From Paramecium pentaurelia (Eukaryota; Ciliophora; Oligohymenophorea; Peniculida; Parameciidae): a stretch of 64,000 bases of DNA. The notes beneath the pieces are model-generated. The model searched no databases. It was not told where the DNA came from and saw only the letters and a list, made by a program, of their open reading frames with translations. Where the stretch lies: positions 1 to 64,000 of the forward strand of contig CAJJDO010000074.1 in assembly GCA_905183005.1 (NCBI GenBank), given 5' to 3'. The translations under genes were made by a program, and so were the position numbers. Positions 25,794 through 38,990 of the stretch are shown here, one piece after another; within the stretch, counting starts at the first letter, position 1, and the number at the start of each line of letters is the position of its first letter.

Positions 25794-26232
25794 TTTATTT
25801 ATTTTTATTTATATTATAATTAGATACTAAGGGAAGAATTTATATATGATTTGAAATTTATTGCTTGTTTATATTAACATCTTTGATTTTCATATTTCTT
25901 TATCTATTAGTTAAATTCATAGAACTTAAAGATTTTAATCAAGTACCTTTTGCAAATATTCAAAATGGACAGAAGAAGAAATGCATTCGATTTTAAAAAG
26001 TTGAATTAAATTTAATTCTGTTCTTCTGTTACAAATTCAATATTTCAAAAATACCATTTATTTGAGATTGTAAGATCATTTTAAATAAAGGTGGTAATTA
26101 GATACAATAATTCTTTTAAAATTAAAACTAGAATATAAAGAACATATTCATTAAAACTAAAGTGAAAATTTATAATATTGATACTAAATTCTTAACTTTT
26201 ATTTTAAGTGAGTAAAATAACAAATAACTAAA
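25794..26232. other. Divergent intergenic region (centrin-like / GSK3-like)
   Basis: This is 439 bp of AT-rich DNA between two start codons, so it should hold both promoters. It contains one plus-strand open frame of 66 codons from the ATG near 25,966 (MDRRRNAF...) to a TGA near 26,166. That frame is rich in basic residues and has no recognisable feature; it is probably fortuitous. No RNA gene or repeat was seen. Confidence 0.5.
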
Positions 26233-27247
26233 ATGGAAACACATAGTAGCATACCTAATTATGAAATTACAAGGGTTATTGGTTCAGGAGCTTTCGGTAA
26301 ATAGTTTAAATTAATTCAAAGGATATGTTTTCGAAGCATTTGATACAAAAAGAAGCTAAAAAGTAGCTCTAAAAAGAATGCAAAAAGTTGGTAAAATATC
26401 AAGCAGAGAATGTGATATATTAAGGCAATTATAATCTTGTCCTAATGTTGTTAAATTGATAGTAAATTTAATGAAATAGTAAGGATGTTTTCTACAGCAG
26501 AAGTGAAGATAATAAAATGGTTTAAAATATCATACTAGAATTTATGGATCAAAATTTAGAAAATATTATAATTGATCATAGAAAAAGAAAGGATTACTTT
26601 GATACCAAAACCCTTAAGAACTATCTTTATTAGATGCTTAAAGGCCTTGACTAAATTCATAAAAAACATATTGCACATAGAGACTTAAAACCGTAAATTA
26701 TTAATGTTATTGAAATAGCGAAAATGTATTAATTTAAGATGGAACTCTTAAGTTATGCGATTTTGGAAGTGCTAAAGAGATGACAGGAACAGCTATCAAT
26801 ACACCTTATATAGTTTCTAGATTTTACAGAGCTCCTGAATTATTGTTAGGTATCACTAATTATACTGAAACTATTGATATATGGGCTTTTGGTTGTATAA
26901 TGGCTGAATTAGCATTATTGGAACCCTTTTTTATAGGCAAATCTGAAGGTGATCAATTATTTTAAATTCTAAAAATAATGGGATCCTTTAAAAAGGAAGA
27001 TATAATATATTTTGAGAAAGCAGTTCCTTTTGATATCAATTTATTTCATGAGTTTCCTGAATATAAAGCTATTAATTTAAATGAGAAGTTTAGTAATGTA
27101 GAGGATAAAGAAAATTTTGTAGATTTGTTATAGTATAAATTTATGTTATTTAATAATAGAAAATTATTAAAATATATACCAGGATAAAGACCTTCTGCAA
27201 ATTAAGCTTTGCAACATTAATATTTTAAAGATATTATAGATTAGTGA
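26233..27247 (+). CDS. GSK3: GSK3-like protein kinase (CMGC)
   Basis: The predicted protein is 313 aa after removal of introns of 25, 22 and 26 nt. The intact kinase motifs are: ATP-loop GSGAFGYVF (split by intron 1), Lys in VALKRM, catalytic loop HRDLKPENVL (split by intron 3), metal motif CDFGSAK and APE in YRAPELLLG. The CDFGSAK...YIVSRFYRAPELLLG stretch is diagnostic of glycogen synthase kinase 3/shaggy, with the tyrosine that is normally autophosphorylated. It is shorter than animal GSK3 because it lacks N- and C-terminal extensions, and the C-lobe after IMGSFKKED is diverged. It is likely an active cytosolic kinase. The stop is 25 bp from that of the convergent neighbour. Confidence 0.9.
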
Positions 27248-27272
27248 TATATCAAAATTGTTTTTAATTAAA

Positions 27273-27820
27273 TCATGATATCTTTTGATATAATCTCTAA
27301 TATACTACTTGTTTCCATGAATCAATATTATCAATAGGCTAATATTAATTTACTTTTTGGATTATTTATTATAATTTTTCTTGTTTATAATATGGCTATT
27401 TCCAGTCATTTTAGAAGTAAGAATCCATTTAAACTTTAGTTCTAAGTTGAATTTTATTAATACCGATATTCGGTGATTGCAATTTGATCAGACTGAAGAT
27501 TTTATTATGATTTTTGATTAATTAAACCCATCCATTCATTTCTTTATGTTAATTATAATCTAGAACGATAACTAGTTTAAGGAGTTTAAGCCTAAACATT
27601 ATCCTTTTATTTTGATTGTTAATTTCTCTTACTCGCAGTAGTATGTAAAGAGGTACTTGGAGTTTTCTTTGATTTTTATAGTTCTTTGAGAACATATTTT
27701 AGAGAACTTAAATTCTATGCTTTTTATTTGTTGGCCTTTTGATTGGCTTTTCTATAGTAAAACATAAAATTTATACTAATAAATGTTCATCAATTTAGGT
27801 TTTTGAGTTTCTTGATCCAT
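27273..27820 (-). CDS. Small unrecognised protein
   Basis: The predicted protein is 166 aa after removal of 25-nt and 22-nt introns, both GTAT...TAG, which restore one consistent frame. It is rich in Gln, Lys, Asn and Ser (KKTPSTSLHTTASKRNQQSK) and ends with a more ordered segment (NDWKQPYYKQEKLQQIIQKV, WKQVVYQRLYQKIS). There is no signal peptide or membrane segment. The start lies 41 bp downstream of the stop of the ankyrin gene on the same strand. The function is unknown; the natural composition after splicing argues that it is real. Confidence 0.6.
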
Positions 27821-27861
27821 TTTTAATATTAATATATTTATATAAATAAAAATATTAAGTA

Positions 27862-28459
27862 TCACAATATTCCCCAGGCATTTTATCCCTTTCTATTGAA
27901 GATATGAGTACTTCCTCCAGCTTCCATTAACAAATCCGCAATCTTGTAGTGCCCATATGCCAAAGCTAAATGAACTGCAGTATTGCCATCATCCTTCTTT
28001 AGTAATACCATACATTTTAAATATTGATGTCTGCACCTCTCTTTATTAGCTCATGTACAATTTCGATACATCCACACTAAGCAGCTAATATTAGAAACGT
28101 ATTTCCATTTTAAAAAGGAGTATCTAATTGATGTTCTGGAATAAACTATATATTATCAATAAACTATTATTTATAATATTGATAAATCTTACTTCTGTAT
28201 AATTATGATCATAGATGGATAATTTAATTTATTAAATTTAATCTAATTTTTATCTTCTTGAAGATTCTTTAATGTGAGTTCTCATTCTTAATGAATTCAT
28301 ATACATACTTAAGCAATTCTAATATTATTCAATACCAATACCATATTATTTTTTAAATGCTCAAAATTGTATTATTCACATAAATCTTATTGAGAATCTT
28401 CATCTAAACAACGTAAATTTCTACCAGAATTTATTTAATTTTAAACAGATGCTTGGAAT

Positions 28460-28509
<50 letters not shown>

Positions 28510-31256
28510 TTATGGAGTCTTTTAAACTTAACCAGATTAAGGAGTTTCTTCATTTTATGAAGAATTTAAAGAAGAACTTATATCTTATTAAGAAGTATTT
28601 AAATCAATATGTTTTGAACTCATAACTCTAAATACAGATTATTAAGATGTTTAAGTAGGTTTTGTTATTAAAACAGTTGAGGCTTAAGTAAAGAAATTTG
28701 AGTTCTATTAATTTGACTATTATAGAGTATTAGATAAATCTCCAGATTACATTGCTCTTCTATTCCATTATTGTAATTAATGAACTTAAAGAGAATCCTA
28801 TTTTGTTAGATATCTTTAAGATTATTACTTAACCTTTCCTCCTGTCTAAGGTTTCTTATTATTTAAATCTTTAACAGATTCCTTATGTGAATTTTTTATT
28901 TGGCTTTTAATCTATGAGAATTATTATTATAATTGATTAGATTAGGATTAATCATTTTTTTCTTATATTTCTAACATAGTTGTCTAAACAACAGGATCTT
29001 AATGTTCAACATCAATCATTCTGGTTGAACTGAGATATCTCCCAATTAGAATTTAAGAATATCTCATTTCTATAGCTTAAAAGATCATAGAATTCAATTA
29101 GGAATTTTTCTAAAAATTTAACAATTTCTAAATTGCAATTTGATCTTTATCCTTAATTAATTCCATATGAAAATCTTCACAAATAGAAACACTATAACTT
29201 AATAACTTATTTTTTGCAGATGATTCCAAAATGTTTAAAATTGGTTAAATTTATATAGGTATATGAAAAGCTTCTCGAATTTTCTTTATTAAAACTAATG
29301 TCCCTGTTGATAGTTCTATAATTTAATTTATTATTACATTTTTAATCTGTAGGTTAATCATTAAAAAAGTGTGTTTAATCATTTTATTCATTTTATATCT
29401 CTAAAATAGATCTTTTTCTTTTTGAAGGCTTTTTGTTTTTTTATAATGGTTCTAGCTTTAATTTATTTAAAATATTACTATTAGGATTTAAAGGACTTTC
29501 TAAAAATTTATCTAAAGAAACATCTTATTCTGATTCATCACTAGATTCAGTTCTATCTTAAGATGTTTCATTATTATAATCAAAAATCAAATTCTCAAAT
29601 TCTATTTAATATTTTGGGAATTTTATTCCTAAAAATTAAATTTTATCTGCTAATGATTCATTTGTAATTCTTCTTTATCTTATTCCCTATTCTGTTGTTG
29701 ACATCATTGTGTAAGTATTATTCATTATTGTATTATTATTAGGTGAAGCAAACTTTGGTCTAAAACTTTATTCAATTTCTTCTAAATTTTCTTTTGTATA
29801 ATTAGATTTCTACATCATTTTATATAATTTATTTTGATAATAAACTCTAAAATATAAACCAGGCTAATAATTTTTATATGAATTAATACTTTATTAAATT
29901 CATTTTATTATTCAAGTTTTTAGATATCATCTTATGCTACACCTTATTGAATTGATAATCTTGATAATCTTTTGGTTTTTAAATTAACAAAGGATGAATT
30001 ATAATCTAATTTTTTAGTTGATGCAAGTTAAATGTGATTATTTGATGATAATATTGGAAGGATTTTTGGAGTTATTTTTGGTGAAATACTTTATAATTAT
30101 AAGATTTCTTCATTAAACGCTGTATTATTTTGATAAATATGTTTTGGTTTGTTAAATTAATATACTGCTTTATCAACACTTTCAAAAGTCACTGTTATAT
30201 TAATTTAAACTCTTTTAAATTCTTTATTATCATTCTAACGTAATTCTGATTCTTCACTTTTCTCATTCGTATTCTCAGATATTAACAATTAAGTATTATT
30301 TTATAATCTTGAAACAATGCTTATTGCTGATTTTCTTGAAGATTTTGGAAGTAAAGAAAAAGATTCATTTGAAATTATATTTCTAGAATTAGGTCCATGA
30401 ATTAAATTAATCTTTCTTTAAAATGCTTTAGTTGAGACACTAAACTATTCAACATTTATAAAACGAGACTATCTTTAGATTTCCCTTGTTTTGATACATT
30501 ATTTTTTCCAACGAGTTTTTTTTAAGTTTATTAACTTAGAAGCTAATACTTAATTACCTGGTTCGAATTTAATTTGGATGGATTTTCTCTCATTTTCATG
30601 TAATGTATTAAATTCATGAGATATAAGGAGATTAAATAATGACTAATTATATAAGATAATACTTTCCTAGGAGGAGAGCGAAATGATTTTTAAACTGCTG
30701 ATTTAAAACGGGATTTGAGTGAAAGTTTGCTTGTTGATAATTAATCTTCATAATTCTGTGAGATTTCAGAAGCATGAAGTAAATTATTTGATTTATTAAC
30801 ATCTATACTTTTATCACCATTACTTCTTCCTTCATCACTATGTTCCTCAATTGCAGCAGTTGGTTCTGTCATTATGTTTATATAAGGCATTCTTTATACT
30901 TCCATTTTAGGTTCAGGTGATAGTTTAGGAAGTATTGGAATACGAATTTATGGATGTTTTTTTGAAATATATAAATATGGTGTTGTTGAATGCTCTGAAA
31001 CATATTTAATTCTTTCTAAATTCTTATTTTTTTATTTTCTATCCTCATGTAAGGTCACCATCTTTGCTCTTGGAGATACAAGATCTGTTTTTTTAGTATT
31101 TTTTTGATGTTATATGAAACTCAACTTAGTAGGAATTGATTAGGCTGATCTAATTGATTAATTTTATGAGAGAAAGCTAGTTAAAAAGCTTGGGTTTTCT
31201 TTTGGACTTAGGAAACTTCCATGAGATGATAAAGAAAATGGATTAGCATAATTCAT
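27862..31256 (-). CDS. Long low-complexity protein with C-terminal ankyrin repeats
   Basis: The model starts MNYANPFSLSSHGSFLSPKE and runs about 3.4 kb with several micro-introns, giving roughly 1,080 aa. The first half is Ser/Asn/Lys-rich and disordered. A 22-nt intron (GTAATA...TATAG, near 29,320) joins it to a helical region (LSTGTLVLIKKIREAFHIPI, FHMELIKDKDQIAIQKLLNF). A TAA-encoded poly-Gln tract and ankyrin repeats follow, at least two of them clear (LILAAQCGCIEIVHELIKRG, and DGNTAVHLALAYGHYKIADL). An ATG at 29391 could be mistaken for a separate gene start, but it is out of frame with the spliced model. Ankyrin repeats mediate protein binding; the target is unknown. The start codon is 13 bp from that of the divergent gene. 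Confidence 0.65.
28465..28506. repeat. (TTA)14 microsatellite, TAA-encoded poly-Gln on the minus strand
   Basis: There are fourteen perfect TTA units. In the ankyrin gene on the minus strand they form fourteen consecutive TAA (Gln) codons, flanked by ATA and CAA, just ahead of the ankyrin region. Confidence 0.9.
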
Positions 31257-31269
31257 TTATAAAAATTAT

Positions 31270-33097
31270 ATGCAACAACTAAAGACTAAAATAAAGCCTC
31301 CTTTTTTCTTAGATGGGGTGTAGGCTGCAAGAAGAGGAAAGGTACTTGATTACAAGGCTGAAAAGGATACTCATTTAGAATAATATTACTTTAATATGTA
31401 AATGAGATAACAAATGAACAAAATCAAACAAGATAGAATGAGTTAAAGAAATTTAGCTCATTAATAATAATCAAAGTCTTTTGAATAAACTATAGTAAGG
31501 ATGAATACATAAAGTTTAGCATCAATAAAAATAAACTTAAGTATTTAATAAATCCAGCTCGCCCTAACAATAGACAACATCTATAGTATCCAATACTCAA
31601 AATGTTCCTAAAGTATCTAGATCATTATCTAAAGAACAATTTGTAACATTTCTTGATTCTCTCATTACAACAGTATAGAATGTTTAACAGTTAGTAATTT
31701 CATATTTTCCATAAGATTAAATGGACAATTAAATATCTAAATAGCAAGATGAATTAAAAAAAATTAGTTAAGCAACTGAATAACTAAGCAGAAAATTACG
31801 AGCAAATTCATTGGAAAATAAAAAAGAAGTAGAAAATGTTAAAACTCAAAAGAACTTTTCAAAATTACCTTAGATAAAAAAAAGTGATGGTAATGTAAGT
31901 AAATCTTATAGAGGAAAAGATTAACAATATAAAATTCATAAATCAAATACTAAAAATATAGTTAATACATCAATAACTCTTGAAAGAAATTAAAATATTG
32001 AATTAGAGGAAACAGAAAATCATAATTTTGATTATAAATATTATGAATCTGTTTAAGATAATACAATCAAAAAGACTATTATAAATAAACCTATAGATCA
32101 AATCTAAAATTATAGAAATCTAGATTCCTAATAATAAAAGTTATTATAAATTAAATTAGATTAAGAAACATAACTTTCATCTGTTAGAGGTTCATAATAA
32201 AAATAGTAAAAGAAATGTCATAAAGAAATTCAATTAGTCTTAAATAAACCAAAATAACATAAAAATAAAAAAAATATTCAATTAGTATCATAATCTCCAT
32301 AATAATTAAAAAGTAAAAGTGTTGGTCCATAGGATAATACATAGAAAAGTTAATCTAAAAATTAATCAAAATTAGATTTTAAAAAAATTAATTCAATCAA
32401 TATATCAAAAATTGATGTAGAAAAATCAAATTAAAATTCTAATTTATAAGATCATTCAACTAAGAAATCAAGTACAAATCCAATTGCAATTTAGAGTTAT
32501 TAATAATCTAATTTAGATTAATAAAACAATGAAATTTAAGTTGTTTAGGATGTTATATAGAATTAATCAAAAGATTCTTAATTATTTTTGATTTAATAAT
32601 AATAGTCTTAAGATTAATAATAATAATCATAAACTTAAGATGATGAAAAGATTAAATTAAATGTAACTGCTTTCTTCAATATTATGGAAGAAGAAGAAAA
32701 GAAAGAAACAATAGGAAAAATGATAGAAAGTAATGAAATTAAAAGATATAATGAAAATGAAGAGGATGAACAAAATGAATCTAATGATTAAAAAAAATAA
32801 TAGGAACATATGTTTATTTAAATGATTCAAAAATAAGCTATTGAAAATGATCAGAAACTGTTACAATAATAATAAACTAATTATAATACATCAAATGATG
32901 TAGGAAATGGCAGTGAAATCTTAATTAAAGCTGCAGAATCCATAGATCCATAAAGTGATTAGGATATTGTAAATCCACTTGAAGATAGTGATGATTAATA
33001 AAGAGATAATTAAGAAGGCTTCTTGATTACTACATTAGAATAAAATAATTAATAAGTTATTGAATACTAAAAGGAAAATTTTGAATAAGAATCATGA
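31270..33097 (+). CDS. Gln/Lys/Ser-rich coiled-coil protein
   Basis: The predicted protein is 600 aa after removal of one 25-nt intron (GTAAGGATG...TTTAG). It starts MQQLKTKIKPPFFLDGVQAA. Most of it is low complexity with many TAA/TAG-encoded Gln residues and basic stretches. Short predicted coiled coils occur around KQQDELKKISQATEQLSRKL and in the acidic C-terminal part (IMEEEEKKETIGKMIES). No enzymatic domain is visible. The N-terminal ARRGKVLDYKAEKD resembles linkers of cytoskeletal proteins, without a family match. The start codon is 13 bp from that of the divergent ankyrin gene; a later in-frame Met at about codon 43 is an alternative start. Confidence 0.65.
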
Positions 33098-33123
33098 TTG
33101 TATTATTATATATTTAATTAACT

Positions 33124-36100
33124 ATGTTATCAAAAAAGAGTTTGATGTCATTAATGGGATATGTTCCTGCTTTGGTTGTTTAGTATTTTGCATAGCATGA
33201 ATAGTATAAAATATTTGATTTTTGAGAATTAAGGAATTACCTGCAAAATAATCATTTTAAAGTGTTGTAATGTTCACAGATGTATCAGGATTTACCAATT
33301 TGACAGAGAGTCTTTCAAAATTAGGAAATGAAGGACCAGAATTAACAGCCTTTGTAATTAATAGATATATGGAATTACTAGTAAAAGCAATTAGTTAAAG
33401 TGGAGGTGATATATTAAAGTTTGCAGGAGGTTAAAATTTCTATAAATTCTAGATGCAATGATTGTAGTATGGCCTCCTTCTTATAAAACAGATATTGTAT
33501 AGGTACATGAAGATCTACGTCTAACTTGTAGAATGGCTCTTTAAAATGCATTGGATATACAAAATAAATTAAATGATACATGCATTTTGCCAGATTTAAA
33601 ATTATCAGTCAAAATAGGATTTGGAATTGGGGATATTAATATAATATATGTAGGAGGAGTTTACAATCGATCTGAATATTTAGCTACAGGAGAACCATTA
33701 TTGTAAGCATTTTAAAGTGAACATTGTGCAACAAAAGGAGGAGAAACAATAATTTCTAAGGAAGTATATGAATTTGTAAAGGATTACTTCTCATTTGAAA
33801 CAATTAATCATGAAAATAAATAGTTTTATCTTGTAAAGAAATTGAATGCTTACAGTAAAGTTAAATTAAAAGCAGAGGCGACTCTAATTAAAAATTCAAT
33901 AATTTTAAATCCTAAAATTTAATAATAATTAGCTATGTTTGTCCCTGCAGCACTTAAACCATATATGGAAATAGGATTAGAAAGATGGGGTAGTGAATTA
34001 AGAAGAGTAACTACAATGTTCATCAATTTAAGTATAGATTTATCTGATGCAAAAACAGATTCAGGTCTATAGAGAATATAAAATGTAATTAAAACTGTTC
34101 AATATTGTGTCTATACATTTGAAGGTTCTTTAAATAAATTATTAATGGATGATAAAGGTTCTACTTGTATAGCTGTATTTGGATTACCACCTGTTAGTCA
34201 TCAAAATGATCCAGTGAGAGCCATTTAATCAGCATTTTTATTAGAATCAGAATTAAAAAAGATCAAATGCAAAGTTGCAATTGGGATTTCAACTGGAATA
34301 GCATATTGTGGAGTTGTAGGGACTTCAGGGAGTAGAAGAGAATATTCTGTATTAGGAGATTGTGTTAATTTGGCTGCTAGATTAATGTAAATAGCAACAT
34401 AACCTTTTTCACCTTGTATTTTAATAGATTAAACAAGTGCAAGTGATGCTTAGACTAAGATTTAATCTGTATTTTGGAGTGAAAGGAAAGTAAAAGGAAA
34501 AGAAAAAGGAGTATTTATATATGAACCTTTAATTGTGTAAGAGGATTTTAAAAAAATTAAAGATATCAATACTCATCTTGAATTTAGAATGATGAATACA
34601 TAATCAATTGCTAGTTTATCTAATTTTAGTTCTACTTTTTCATCAAAATCACTTTAATATCATAATAATTTATCATCAATTATAGTGTTTGATAAATATC
34701 ATAGTCATTGTAGAGAATATGATGAGGAACTTTAACCAGTTGGTAGAAAATAAGAAATTAATTAAATAAAGAATTTTATTCAAAAATTTTTAGATGAATT
34801 CAAAAAAAATAAATATGTTTAAAATAGATTAGTATTAATAAAGGGTGAATATGGGATTGGTAAATCATTTTTAGCTAAAACAGTATTAAAAAATATTGAT
34901 GCTTTATAAAATAAAGAAGCCTTATTGGAGATAATGATATCATCATTAAATCCATCTAGTAGATCAAAATTATTGAATTCAATAAAAATAATTTTAAGAA
35001 ATATTTTTCTTTCTTATGCTTAAAGATTAAATAAAGCTGCAAATGTTGAATTAATTTAATAAATTTATTAATGTGATTCACATTTAGCTAATATAATTAG
35101 TTAAGTATTGAGTCTTACTGTTAATGATATTAAAGCCAATACAATTAGAGAAGATTTAACTTTAGCAAAATCAATTAAAAAATTTGTTTATAGATTAATT
35201 AGTTTATATTTAGAATAAGAATAAGGATAACTTAGAAATGAAATATAAAATGAGGATTAAATATAAGAATACTATTCTTAAGCATTAATAATAATGATAG
35301 ATGATATGTAAGATACCGATGATGGATCATTATATCTTTTAAAATCTATACTTAAAAATTTTAAAAATATTTTAGTTATTGGTTGTATTAGGAATAAATT
35401 TAAGGAATTTTCCTTTTTTTATAATAATAATAATTAATCTGAATGTTAATCAGAGTTTTTAAATAAAATGATTAAATAGCAATAAAACAATATGACTATA
35501 AATTTAAAGGGTTTAAAGTAGTCTGATTAATTGTAGGATTTATTTGAAAAATATTTCAAGATAAAATCTTTTGTTTGTATGGAAGAAGATTAAAAAAATT
35601 AAGAATAAACTATGTTTGCACGTAGAAAAAGAACATAATCTATAGATGATATTTATGAAATGGTTGAATTACTAAAAAAAATTAGAGATCCATTAATGTT
35701 TTGGGAGTCAAAGCCTGAATTAGAAGTGATGGATTTTAATTCTGTATGTATCAATTATTTATATGTGATAACATGTGGTCATCCATTAAAAATGATCTAT
35801 TTAATGAAACATTTATTAGAAAATCATTATATAATACTAGATGAATAAAGAAATTTAGGAATGGCTTCAAAAAAGTTTCGTACACTTATTAAACATGAAG
35901 AATGGTTAGATATTGATACTCCTTTAATGGCTGTTTAAATTAATGGTCCTTATATTGATAAATTAACTGCAATATAATAATTAATATTAAAATAAGCTTG
36001 TGTAATAGGAGATATATTTGATATATAGACATTAAATTATGTTAATCCATTTAAAGATTTTATTAAATAAAAACTGTTAATAAATGAATTAAATTCTCTT

Positions 36101-37244
36101 TATGAATAAGGTCTATTAGATATAATGAATATGGAAGTTGAAAATATTTATTATAGATTTTCTTATTCATTTTTTAGAGAAACAATTTATTAGAGAATGA
36201 CTTATGCATAAAGAAGATAAGCTCATAAAAATGTAGCTTTGGCATTATAGAAAATTCCTTAACCATTTGATTATCATAATAATAAAGAATATACAAGAAT
36301 GTAATATCATTGGACATAAGCATAAAATAGAAATTCAGTTATTGTAGATGAAGGTACTTTATTACCAAAATTGACACTTTTTGAAAAGAAATAATTGATA
36401 ATAAAAAAGATTAAATAATTATTAGATTAAAATAGAAGAAATGTTCTATTGAAATCTGGATACATTAATAAAAGATCTGAAAAAGGTTTATAATGGAATT
36501 GGAGATTTTGTGTAATATCAAGTGAATGTTTAATGTAAATAAATTTATAATAAATTTAGTGTTTCGTAAGAGGATGATAATCCTGAACATATTTTAACTG
36601 TTTATTTAAAACATATTCAATTAATAGAGAGAGAGTTTAACTCTTAATATTTTACTTTAACAATTACTACTTCTTAATGGAGTAGAGGAAATTAAGTATT
36701 TGAGAATTATAGAAAAGTTTATTTTGCACTTGAAACAGAAGATGAATTGAATGAATGGGTTACATATCTAGAATTTGCAAAAGCTTATGCTATTTATATG
36801 GATTTTGTAAATAATTTTGGGAGAATATCATTTCCATTATCATCAAATGAATATGATTTTTAATTAAAAAGCGAATTATAACATGATAATAGAAGAATTG
36901 CAAGATTAGGTTTGATAGATTCTAATATGGGAATTGAGAAAATGTAAGTAAGACATACTAAAGCATCTACAAGCAGACCTACAATGTAAAGAAAACATAA
37001 ACCAAGAAAGTCAAGTTTGTTTGCTGATGGATATAGAGGAAGTACTTCAAGTTCTTAATAGAATACTTCATTATGTATGTTGATTTTATAGTATAATATA
37101 GAATAGCAGAAAGGATATGATTAATCAGAATTAGTATTGAATATTAAGACTTTACTATTAAATGCCTAGTTGTAATTATTAGCTCTCATAGTGAATAAGG
37201 CTACTTGTTAAAAATAGATTATTTTGGGATAAAAACTCTTTTGA
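33124..37244 (+). CDS. ADCY10: Soluble-type adenylyl cyclase with C-terminal PH domain
   Basis: The predicted protein is 1349 aa after removal of introns of 23, 23 and 25 nt. It makes cAMP from ATP. The first cyclase domain (about residues 30-230) has FTDVSGFTNLTESL and KFAGDAMIVVW, carrying the two metal-binding Asp residues and matching mammalian sAC closely. The second domain (about 285-460) has VFGLPPVSHQNDPVRA and REYSVLGDCVNLAARL. A STAND-like ATPase follows, with the P-loop KGEYGIGKS, then a helical region. Near residue 1100, LKSGYINKRSEKGLQWNWRF through DELNEWVTYLEF looks like a pleckstrin-homology domain, which mammalian sAC lacks. A basic Ser-rich tail ends the protein. It starts 26 bp after the stop of the preceding same-strand gene. 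Confidence 0.9.
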
Positions 37245-37299
37245 ACTAATATTATCAAATATATATATTTATTTATTTATTAAATTTATAAGGCGGGAA

Positions 37300-38940
37300 A
37301 TGGAACAGAGTAATTTATTGAAAATGTTGAATTATGCAAACATACATTTTAGAAAAGATGGATTAAGTAGATTCAAAGAATTGCATGGATAATATATTGA
37401 TAGAACACTTCCTGAAAAATTTGTGTATTTTGCAAAAGAATTAAATTATGCATATATAGAGAAAGAATAAGTAGATAAGATAAGTGAGATGATTAAATAA
37501 GGAAAATAATCAAATTCTTATGATTAAGTTACAATATTATAAGAGAGAATAAAAAAATCAATAATTATATTAGATTATTTTGAATTAGATAGATTTACAT
37601 TTTAATGTACACCAAAGGATAAATATAATATGTAATTAAATAGATTGGCACATATAACATAATTGTTGAGATAAGATACTCGTTATGTTTTTGGTTATTA
37701 AAGCAATGATGAAATTTCAATTAGTTCAATTGGTACTGCAAATGGTTCAACAGATAAAATTTATTATATATTAGGGTATAAAATTATAATAAAATTAGAA
37801 TATTAATATAACTTGGAAATAATTATTATTTGAGTGATGGAGATGATAAAATTAAGATAAATTTATAAAATGCTCATAATAAGAGCTTTTTTAAAAATGA
37901 CAATCCTGAATAAGTGGATATTGGATTAGCAAATTTGGGAAGTATATTGATGATGGTTGGAGAATGGAATGATCATCATGGATATTTCTAGGTCACTAAC
38001 TTTACTATTCCATTTGTATAAATTTATAATTTATATTAAGTTTAATATAAAAAAGAAAATTAAATTACAAATGAAAAATTCAGACTTAAAAGAAATTTTA
38101 TAAATAGACACATTTGGAGTTTATAAGAAAATCTTAAAATTTAATTCTAATTTAGAATATTAAACAATTGAAAGATAGAAAAGTCTAAATATTTATTAAA
38201 AAGATGATTTTGATAAAATATGGATTCTATCTAATTTTAGTTTAGAAAGCTTATTATCTATTCAATTATTTGAGAATTTAATTCAGTAATCAATAGAGTA
38301 TAAATTGATGCCTCCTGGAGCTATATTTTTTATGGGATAGTTTTCTAGTTAATAAATTCCAAATCATGAATCATTATATGGAAATGAATTAGTAAAGGTT
38401 GTTAAACATTTTTCTGAATATCTACAGAAAACTTTATTATTTTTTATTCCTTCATATAATGATTTTCCTTTAGCATATTCTATGCCAAAAACACCTATTA
38501 ATTTGTCATTATATATAAAGGAACCTACATAAATGATGCATAGTTTAAGTAATCCATGTAGATTATCAATAAAAGGATTCAATATTATTATTGTTAGAAA
38601 TGATATTTCAAAAGAAATAAGAAAAAATCATATTCAATCTTTTTAGGCTGGACATGAACATTTATGTGAAACTATATTATCTTAACAATATCTGGGAACA
38701 TTTTAGAGTAATCAAGTTTGTTATAAATGGAATTATGATTCTGCTATGTATCTTGATCCAAGTGTTGATTTAATTGTATTATGTGATTTAACTGCTGATT
38801 AATTCAAATATCAAACAATAATTAATGACACCTAAGTCATGAATCCAGGTAATTTTTAAAAACAAGATTTTGGATAAATAAGTTTTAATAACAAAAAATA
38901 AACAATATCTTGTTTTACCTCTAATTTGAATTAGAAATGA
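37300..38940 (+). CDS. POLE2: DNA polymerase epsilon subunit 2 (B subunit)
   Basis: The predicted protein is 530 aa after removal of 23-nt and 25-nt introns. It is the non-catalytic subunit of the leading-strand replicase. The N-terminal helical domain (MLNYANIHFRKDGLSRFKEL) is followed by an OB-like part (NLGSILMMVGEWNDHHGYFQ) and an inactivated calcineurin-like fold (PPGAIFFMGQFSS, LLFFIPSYNDFPLA, GFNIIIVRNDIS). The C-terminal block is typical of Dpb2/POLE2: HLCETILSQQYLG, the Asp-containing DPSVDLIVLCD and MNPGNFQKQDFGQISF. Length matches human POLE2 (527 aa). The Q/N content from TAA/TAG codons is high, as in its neighbours. The pol alpha or delta B subunits are less likely given the C-terminal block. 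Confidence 0.85.
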
Positions 38941-38990
38941 ATTTCTTATTTATATTTCAAAAATCCCTCCAATATTATTATTTTATTTTT

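Noticed and set aside
25966..26166. 66-codon frame between the centrin-like and GSK3-like genes
   Set aside because: It has no recognisable feature, and a chance open frame of this size is expected when only TGA stops translation.
29389..29391. ATG that could start a separate ankyrin gene (minus strand, 27862-29391)
   Set aside because: A standard 22-nt intron just downstream joins the upstream frame to the same protein, and the ATG is out of frame with that spliced reading. One long gene explains both parts.
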